Shown here piece after piece: positions 1-3,683 of a stretch of DNA of 5,222 nt (the first letter of the stretch is position 1; each line of letters opens with the position of its first letter). Source of the DNA: Deltaproteobacteria bacterium (GTDB lineage Bacteria; Desulfobacterota; Syntrophia; Syntrophales; UBA2210); the NCBI GenBank assembly GCA_019313735.1, contig JAFDAR010000290.1, positions 1-5,222 on the forward strand, read 5' to 3'. The notes under the pieces are model-generated. The model was not told the DNA's origin. It did no database searches and saw nothing but the letters and a program-made list of their open reading frames with translations. The position numbers and the translations under genes are program-made.

Positions 1-14
1 TATACCTAAAAAGC

Positions 15-42
15 TTGACTACTTCCCATGGCTCGTAATAAT
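15..42 (+). promoter_or_regulatory. possible sigma70-type promoter for purB
   Basis: TTGACT (15-20) matches the -35 consensus at 5 of 6 positions. After 16 bases comes AATAAT (37-42), which matches the -10 consensus except for its first T. Transcription would start near 49, giving a leader of about 30 nt before the purB TTG. The missing first T of the -10 is a real weakness, and purB could instead be read from a promoter upstream of the window. Confidence 0.3.
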
Positions 43-64
43 AAAGCCTCTAACGCAATTAACT

Positions 65-70
65 GGAGGG
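65..70 (+). promoter_or_regulatory. ribosome binding site that fixes the purB TTG start
   Basis: GGAGGG lies 8 bases before the TTG at 79. An upstream in-frame ATG at 28 would add 17 residues not found in PurB proteins and has no comparable site. The TTG start gives Met-Ile-Pro-Arg-Tyr-Ser-Arg, which aligns with the usual PurB N-terminus (Met-Ile-x-Arg-Tyr-Ser). Confidence 0.8.
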
Positions 71-78
71 AAACAAAA

Positions 79-576
79 TTGATTCCAAGATATTCAAGAG
101 ACGAAATGACTTATATCTGGAGCCCTGAGAACCGGTTCAGGAAATGGCTGGAGATAGAGATTCTTGCGTGTGAGGCCCTTGCCGCCAGAGGAAAGATACC
201 GGCTGAATCACTGGAGAACATTAAGGAAAAAGCCGGGTTTGATATTCAGAAAATAGATGAGATTGAGGAAACGGTTAAACACGACGTAATCGCTTTTCTC
301 ACCTCTGTTTCGGAAAGGGTAGGGGCGGACGCGAGATACATACACATGGGTCTTACTTCTTCCGACATCCTGGATACTTCCCTCGCGGTTCTCCTGAAGG
401 AGGCGTCGGAACTGCTTATCGCGGATCTGGACGAGCTGCTGGCCGTCCTGAAAGACAGGGCGTTTGAATACAAAGACACTGTCATGATCGGAAGATCACA
501 CGGGATTCACGCGGAGCCGATCACCTTCGGTCTCAAGATGGCCCTGTGGTATCAGGAGATGGAAAGGAACCGCTAA
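79..576 (+). CDS. purB: adenylosuccinate lyase, N-terminal part (frameshifted purB)
   Basis: PurB splits SAICAR to AICAR plus fumarate and adenylosuccinate to AMP plus fumarate, in the cytosol, in de novo purine and AMP synthesis. This part encodes 165 residues from the TTG start. It follows the Bacillus/Thermotoga-type enzyme without gaps, including RYSRDEM, ENRFRKWLEIEILACEA, the active-site histidines H68 (KHDVIAF), H89 (IHMGLTSSD) and H141 (GRSHGIHAEP), and the helix GLKMALWYQEM. It then meets a TAA at 574-576, inside a helix that should continue. The rest of the protein resumes in the next frame at 572 with about six residues missing, so roughly 17 nt appear lost at 571. Identity is near certain. 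Whether the break is biological or a sequence error is open. If real, this piece alone lacks the signature loop and would be inactive. Confidence 0.9.
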   Translation: MIPRYSRDEMTYIWSPENRFRKWLEIEILACEALAARGKIPAESLENIKEKAGFDIQKIDEIEETVKHDVIAFLTSVSERVGADARYIHMGLTSSDILDTSLAVLLKEASELLIADLDELLAVLKDRAFEYKDTVMIGRSHGIHAEPITFGLKMALWYQEMERNR

Positions 577-1318
577 AAAGACGATCAGCTACGGAAAGAT
601 AGCGGGAGCCGTCGGTACCTTCTCCTTTATTGACCCAAGTGTCGAAGAATATGTATGCGCGAAACTGGGACTGAAACCCGCACCCATATCCACGCAGATT
701 GTCCAGCGGGACAGACACGCCGAGTTTTTTTCAACCCTTGCCATAACAGCTTCTTCCATTGAAAAATTTTCCACGGAGATCAGGCATCTCTCTTCGGCGA
801 TGCCCCACAAGAGAAACCCTGTGCTTTCAGAGAACCTCTCTGGTCTCGCGAGGCTTGTGAGGTCATACGCACTTGCGTCCATGGAAGATGTGGCCCTCTG
901 GCACGAACGGGATATCAGTCATTCTTCAGTCGAACGGGTTATCGCCCCTGACGCCACGATACTCCTTGACTTCATGTTGAGCAGGTTCACCGGTGTCATG
1001 AAAAACCTTCTTGTGTATCCCGAGAGGATGATCGCCAATCTTAACATGACCAGAGGGTTGATCTTTTCGCAGATGGTGTTGCTGAAATTTATTGAAAAAG
1101 GAATGTCGAGGGAAGATTCCTATGCGATTGTCCAGAAGAGCGCTATGAAATCGTGGAATGAGGAGCTGGACTTCAAGCGATTACTTCTTGAAGATAAACA
1201 GGTTATGTCATGCCTGAGTGGGGAAGATATAGAGAACGTGTTCAGGCTGGAAAATTTCCTTGGCCATATAGATTTTATATTTGACAGGGTGTTTGGAGGA
1301 GAAGATGAAAACGCTTAG
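572..1318 (+). CDS. purB: adenylosuccinate lyase, C-terminal part (frameshifted purB)
   Basis: This is the remainder of purB, 248 residues in the +2 frame, with no start codon of its own at the junction. It opens AKKTISYGKIAGAVGTF and contains ISTQIVQRDRHAEF. The superfamily signature SSAMPHKRNP follows at fragment residues 74-83, with S75 the equivalent of the catalytic serine (Ser263 in the B. subtilis numbering I recall) and the Lys and Glu of the signature present. LWHERDISHSSVER and the C-terminal helical domain complete it. Between EIRHL and SSAMPHKRNP the conserved stretch ending in GQKG, about 18 residues, is absent in frame (junction near 790). That stretch is the start of the flexible loop that closes over the substrate, so activity would be doubtful even if the frameshift were corrected. 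Both parts total 413 residues against about 431 for the B. subtilis enzyme. The 3' end overlaps the lipoprotein start by 14 bases. Confidence 0.88.
   Translation, partial: AKKTISYGKIAGAVGTFSFIDPSVEEYVCAKLGLKPAPISTQIVQRDRHAEFFSTLAITASSIEKFSTEIRHLSSAMPHKRNPVLSENLSGLARLVRSYALASMEDVALWHERDISHSSVERVIAPDATILLDFMLSRFTGVMKNLLVYPERMIANLNMTRGLIFSQMVLLKFIEKGMSREDSYAIVQKSAMKSWNEELDFKRLLLEDKQVMSCLSGEDIENVFRLENFLGHIDFIFDRVFGGEDENA
1295..1299 (+). promoter_or_regulatory. ribosome binding site for the lipoprotein gene
   Basis: GGAGG lies inside the end of purB, 5 bases before the ATG at 1305. It selects that ATG over upstream in-frame starts near 1281, which would put extra residues in front of the signal peptide. 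Confidence 0.75.
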
Positions 1319-1934
1319 GACCGTCTTGATAATGTTTTTCCTGGTGGGAATTTTTGGATGCAGTTACGTGAAGGAGTATATTGAGATTGCCGATAACGAT
1401 ACCATTTCAGGGGAATATTTCAATGCTCTGAACAGGTACACGAGAGAGAAGACGCTATATTCCGAATTTGAGACCAGTATTCGCGTTGTCGCTACGTGGA
1501 AGAATAGAGAATTTATGGATGCGTACCTCTCGGAATACTCCAGGCTCTATCTCCTGACTGCCGCGGATAAAATGCAAAGGGAAGACATACTGTCTGATAC
1601 ATCGTCCGATCTCAGGGAATTCCTGTTTTACGCGTATATCCCTGACGGGGACTCCAACGATTTTTCGAAGCCTGATTCCATCTGGAGGGTGTTTTCTTCC
1701 GGCGAAGGAGGAGAAATGCTGGAACCTTTGGATATAAGAGAGATCGACAGCACCCCACTTGTTACAAAACTCTTTCCCTATGTGAAACCCTACGGGAAAT
1801 TCTACAGCGTGAAATTTCCCAAATCCCCGTCTCCAGATAAGAGCTATACTGTGGTGGAAGGCGGACCGGAACTTGTTTTCACAGGTGTGCTCGGAAAGAT
1901 AAAACTGGAATGGGGCGTAAGTGAAAATAAATAA
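1305..1934 (+). CDS. small lipoprotein of unknown function
   Basis: The protein has 209 residues. Its N-terminus is a bacterial lipoprotein signal: Met-Lys-Thr-Leu-Arg, a hydrophobic run (residues 6-17), then the lipobox IFGC with Cys19 as the lipidated residue. Phe at -2 is a little unusual for signal peptidase II. The mature part starts SYVKEYIEIADNDTIS and looks soluble, with many aromatic and acidic residues and no further membrane segment, so a membrane-anchored periplasmic location is likely. I recognise no enzymatic motif. The repeated theme of Tyr/Phe, charged and Leu residues in the first half (SGEYFNALNRYTREKTLYSEF) suggests helices. The gene overlaps the end of purB by 14 bases, which points to cotranscription and translational coupling but does not reveal a function. 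It appears full length. Confidence 0.85.
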   Translation: MKTLRTVLIMFFLVGIFGCSYVKEYIEIADNDTISGEYFNALNRYTREKTLYSEFETSIRVVATWKNREFMDAYLSEYSRLYLLTAADKMQREDILSDTSSDLREFLFYAYIPDGDSNDFSKPDSIWRVFSSGEGGEMLEPLDIREIDSTPLVTKLFPYVKPYGKFYSVKFPKSPSPDKSYTVVEGGPELVFTGVLGKIKLEWGVSENK

Positions 1935-1959
1935 GGTGCATCTTGTGGTGTTTTTTTGC

Positions 1960-1989
1960 TTGACATACAAGTTGAGTTACACCTATACT
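1960..1989 (+). promoter_or_regulatory. strong sigma70-type promoter in the intergenic region
   Basis: A perfect -35 box TTGACA (1960-1965) is followed after 18 bases by TATACT (1984-1989), which matches the -10 consensus at 5 of 6 positions. The predicted start is near 1996. It is the best promoter in the window, yet the next protein gene begins only at 2417. Its product is therefore either a short RNA ending near 2228 or a long leader for the methyltransferase. A foldback element is inserted about 20 nt downstream of the predicted start. Confidence 0.6.
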
Positions 1990-2016
1990 CCCGCGCGTTG
2001 TAAGAGCTCGTAGCTG

Positions 2017-2140
2017 GAGACCTTTGCAGAATGTTCAATTTTGTTCAAGTTCAAGGAAGGCGAGAATTTTAACCACACGAGGATTAAAATTTGAGACTGA
2101 CGCAGAAATTGGGCAAAAGGGGACGTTATGCAAAGGCCTC
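2017..2140. mobile_element. 124-bp miniature inverted-repeat (foldback) element with AGCTG target duplication
   Basis: The left end reads GAGACCTTTGCAGAATG. The right end, read inward on the other strand, is GAGGCCTTTGCATAACG, matching at 14 of 17 positions. AGCTG sits immediately outside both ends (2012-2016 and 2141-2145), as expected of a 5-bp target duplication. The two halves are complementary almost throughout: 2017-2028 with 2129-2140, 2030-2036 with 2121-2127, 2039-2048 with 2109-2118, and a terminal stem 2065-2072 with 2084-2091. It encodes no transposase and must have been moved in trans. The partner is probably a DDE transposase of an IS with CCTTTGCA-like ends, but the family cannot be assigned from the ends alone. 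Transcribed from the promoter at 1960, it would form a long RNA hairpin. Confidence 0.72.
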
Positions 2141-2159
2141 AGCTGATGGCTCGTAATAG

Positions 2160-2182
2160 AAAACCTTTATACGAAAGGTTTT
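2160..2182 (+). repeat. 9-bp perfect stem-loop
   Basis: AAAACCTTT (2160-2168) and AAAGGTTTT (2174-2182) are perfect inverted copies around the loop ATACG. No T-run follows, so it is not itself an intrinsic terminator. It lies between the foldback element and the terminator-like hairpin and is probably part of the same transcript. Confidence 0.55.
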
Positions 2183-2194
2183 ACGGACGGAGTT

Positions 2195-2228
2195 CCCCTG
2201 TTTGTATGTCTTCAGGGGTGTGATTTTT
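2195..2228 (+). terminator. terminator-like hairpin with T-run
   Basis: CCCCTG (2195-2200) pairs with CAGGGG (2213-2218) across a 12-nt loop, and five Ts (2224-2228) follow after 5 bases. The GC-rich stem and T-run fit a Rho-independent terminator. The long loop, the gap before the Ts and the short T-run make it a weak one. It would end a transcript begun at about 1996 and leave the methyltransferase without read-through. Confidence 0.4.
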
Positions 2229-2304
2229 ACTAAGTCAGCAAGCATAAATAACTCATACACTTTGCTTGTCCTTTTGCTTGTTTTCTGTGTTGTGTCAAAG
2301 CTTA

Positions 2305-2318
2305 CATAACTCGTTATG
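2305..2318. promoter_or_regulatory. 14-bp dyad, possible operator
   Basis: CATAAC and GTTATG flank a TC centre, giving a perfect 6+2+6 inverted repeat about 100 bases upstream of the methyltransferase start. Such dyads often bind dimeric regulators. No regulator gene is visible in the window and no clear promoter overlaps the site, so the function is a guess. Confidence 0.25.
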
Positions 2319-2405
2319 CCCACTTCAACACGCCTTGAAAACAAACAAAATTACGGCGCAATCTGTATAACTTATTTATTCTTGATTCCTAAGGATAATA
2401 TGTAG

Positions 2406-2411
2406 AGGAGG
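2406..2411 (+). promoter_or_regulatory. ribosome binding site for the methyltransferase TTG start
   Basis: A perfect AGGAGG lies 5 bases before the TTG at 2417. The next in-frame ATG (2441) has no comparable site, so the TTG is preferred. Confidence 0.75.
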
Positions 2412-2416
2412 AGATA

Positions 2417-3235
2417 TTGAAAGACAAAACCGGATACCTGATGGAGAGTGAAGAGGAAAATATTCGATTGGATATTAAGACAGATCATGAAGCCGTCAGG
2501 AAGCAGGCCAGCTGGTGCGGTATCAGGCCGGGGATGCGGGTGCTTGACGCGGGATGCGGGTCGGGTATAACGACATCCATCCTTTATGATATGGTTCAGC
2601 CGGGTGGGACGGTAGTTGGCATGGACTATTCGGAAGACCGGATAAGGTATGCAAGGGAACATTATGGGAGAGATGGCGAGGTACAATTTCATCTTCGTGA
2701 TCTGACGGGGGCTTTTGACGGCATAGGGCAGTTCGATATAGTATGGGTGCGCTTTGTATTGGAATATTTCCGTGTTGAAAGCCGGGATATTGTAAAAAAC
2801 CTTGCCGATCTCCTCAATCCCGGCGGATATCTCTGTCTCCTGGACCTTGACCACAACTGCCTCAACCACTATGAGTTACCTCCGCGTATGACGAAACTGT
2901 TGTACAGGCTTACGGAGAGGCTGGATGATGAATATAACTTTGATACCTATGCGGGTCGGAAGTTGTACTCATACCTCTATGACCTTGGGTTGGAAGATAT
3001 ACAGATGGATCTTCTCCCCCATCATCTCTTCTACGGAGATATTGATGATAAGGATGTCTTCAATTGGACCAAAAAGGCGGAAATGGCGGCAGCGAAGCTC
3101 GGTGATCTCTTTGACGATTATCCCGGCGGCAGCAAGGCCTTCTCTGAAGAATTTGAGAGATTTCTTCATGATCCAAGGAGCTTTACCTATACCGCCATGA
3201 TACTTTGCAAGGGGAAGACCCCTGTGAGGGCTTAA
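2417..3235 (+). CDS. class I SAM-dependent methyltransferase
   Basis: The protein has 272 residues and transfers a methyl group from S-adenosylmethionine to an unknown acceptor in the cytosol. The Rossmann-fold hallmarks are in order: motif I VLDAGCGSG (42-50), the acidic ribose-binding end of beta 2 in GMDYS (Asp70), an adenine-side Asp in HLRDLTG (95), motif IV-like FDIVWVRFVLEYF (106-118), and LNPGGYLCLLDLD (133-145). The fold belongs to the Methyltransf_11/25/31 group. The C-terminal 120 residues, starting DHNCLNHYELPP, form a family-specific lid or substrate domain that I cannot match to a known substrate. The length looks complete and, unlike its neighbours, I see no internal gap. The gene stands alone on this strand. 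Its stop lies 7 bases from the stop of the converging HD-GYP gene, and a perfect palindrome GGCTTAAGCC (3229-3238) spans the TAA. Confidence 0.85.
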   Translation: MKDKTGYLMESEEENIRLDIKTDHEAVRKQASWCGIRPGMRVLDAGCGSGITTSILYDMVQPGGTVVGMDYSEDRIRYAREHYGRDGEVQFHLRDLTGAFDGIGQFDIVWVRFVLEYFRVESRDIVKNLADLLNPGGYLCLLDLDHNCLNHYELPPRMTKLLYRLTERLDDEYNFDTYAGRKLYSYLYDLGLEDIQMDLLPHHLFYGDIDDKDVFNWTKKAEMAAAKLGDLFDDYPGGSKAFSEEFERFLHDPRSFTYTAMILCKGKTPVRA

Positions 3236-3242
3236 GCCTGGA

Positions 3243-3683
3243 TCATGTCTGCTCGAAATGAAATCCCTTTTCTTCGAAGAGTTTCAGACAGGCGTCCACA
3301 ACTTCCGGATCGTAGGCGGTGTCTCTGCCCCGCCGGATCTCCTTTAATGCCTCGGCTATACCCAGGGATGGCCGGTAAGGCCTGTCATTTGCCATGGCTT
3401 CCGCTGCATCCGCGACCGCTATAACCCTTGCTTCTATTAGAATATCATTACCGGAAAGCCCGCCTGGATAGCCCGAACCATCCATCTTTTCATGATGCTG
3501 GCGCACGATTTGGGCGACCGGGTACATGAATTCAATATTCTTTAAAATATTGTAACCCCCTTCAGGGTGGGTTTTTATCATGCTGAATTCAATATCGCTC
3601 AGTTGTCCGGGCTTGCTGAGGATTTCCGCCGGAATATTTATCTTTCCGATATCATGGATCATGGCAGCCATTCGAATGCCGTT
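3243..3683 (-). CDS. HD-GYP phosphodiesterase domain, C-terminal part of the frameshifted sensor gene
   Basis: This is the C-terminal frame of the sensor gene, resuming with NGIRMAAMIHDIGK. From the ATG at 3671 it reads 142 residues. Visible metal and substrate motifs are HDIGK (H6, D7), H35 in THPEGGY, HH at 59-60 and GYP at 67-69 (HHEKMDGSGYP), and D88 in AVADAAEAM, the pattern of HD-GYP enzymes that hydrolyse cyclic di-GMP. The first metal-ligand histidine (GHQKRV) lies in the upstream frame, so neither piece alone has a full active site. The junction lacks about ten residues that normally sit between AxAIA and GIRMAAMIHD; a loss of about 31 nt near 3682 explains both the gap and the frame change. 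The ATG at 3671 is unlikely to be a true start because it is deep inside the conserved domain. Confidence 0.85.
   Translation of the reverse strand, partial: NGIRMAAMIHDIGKINIPAEILSKPGQLSDIEFSMIKTHPEGGYNILKNIEFMYPVAQIVRQHHEKMDGSGYPGGLSGNDILIEARVIAVADAAEAMANDRPYRPSLGIAEALKEIRRGRDTAYDPEVVDACLKLFEEKGFHFEQT

Larger units (their letters stand above)
1996..2228 (+). ncRNA. candidate structured transcript (small RNA or leader) interrupted by a foldback element
   Basis: The candidate is defined by position only: a strong promoter at 1960-1989 and a terminator-like hairpin with a T-run at 2195-2228. Removing the 124-bp element and one copy of its AGCTG duplication leaves an original RNA of about 104 nt, with a 9-bp hairpin (2160-2182) ahead of the terminator-like hairpin. 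It matches no RNA family I recognise: no tmRNA, RNase P, SRP or 6S hallmarks are visible. It could equally be the leader of the methyltransferase gene with an attenuator-like stem. Confidence 0.3.

Noticed and set aside
1940..1957. Terminator for the purB-lipoprotein unit at the T-run 1951-1957
   Set aside because: Seven Ts are present, but no stable stem precedes them.
2111..2152. Resemblance to a cyclic di-GMP-I riboswitch (GGGCAAAA, GGGGACG and GCAAAGG in order)
   Set aside because: The tetraloop stem expected between the conserved blocks is absent, four bases interrupt GGACG-GCAAAG, and the GCAAAGG part is explained as the right inverted repeat of the foldback element.
2004..2152. Long hairpin considered as 6S RNA or a retron msr-msd
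   Set aside because: There is no central open bubble of the 6S type, no reverse transcriptase gene in the window, and the 5-bp duplication at the arm ends is better explained by transposition. The pairing just outside the element comes partly from the self-complementary AGCT of the duplication and a chance GAGC/GCTC match.
2128..2223. Short plus-strand open frame of 31 codons starting inside the foldback element
   Set aside because: It has no ribosome site, begins within the mobile element and runs through two hairpins. It shows no protein-like features.
2124..2319. CGTTATGC at 2124 and 2312 considered as integron attC core sites
   Set aside because: The paired R''/L'' and L'/R' boxes are not present, there is no cassette gene between them, and one copy lies inside the foldback element.
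2126..2344. Minus-strand open frame of 72 codons in the intergenic region
   Set aside because: There is no Shine-Dalgarno site before it, it ends in the foldback element, and its composition is unlike the neighbouring genes. I cannot support it as a gene.
3229..3238. Perfect palindrome GGCTTAAGCC as a bidirectional terminator between the converging genes
   Set aside because: It has no loop bases and no T-run on either side. It may still help end transcription, but the sequence does not show it.
3271..3280. Palindrome TCTTCGAAGA
   Set aside because: It lies inside the HD-GYP coding sequence (Leu-Phe-Glu-Glu-Lys) and is explained by the codons.
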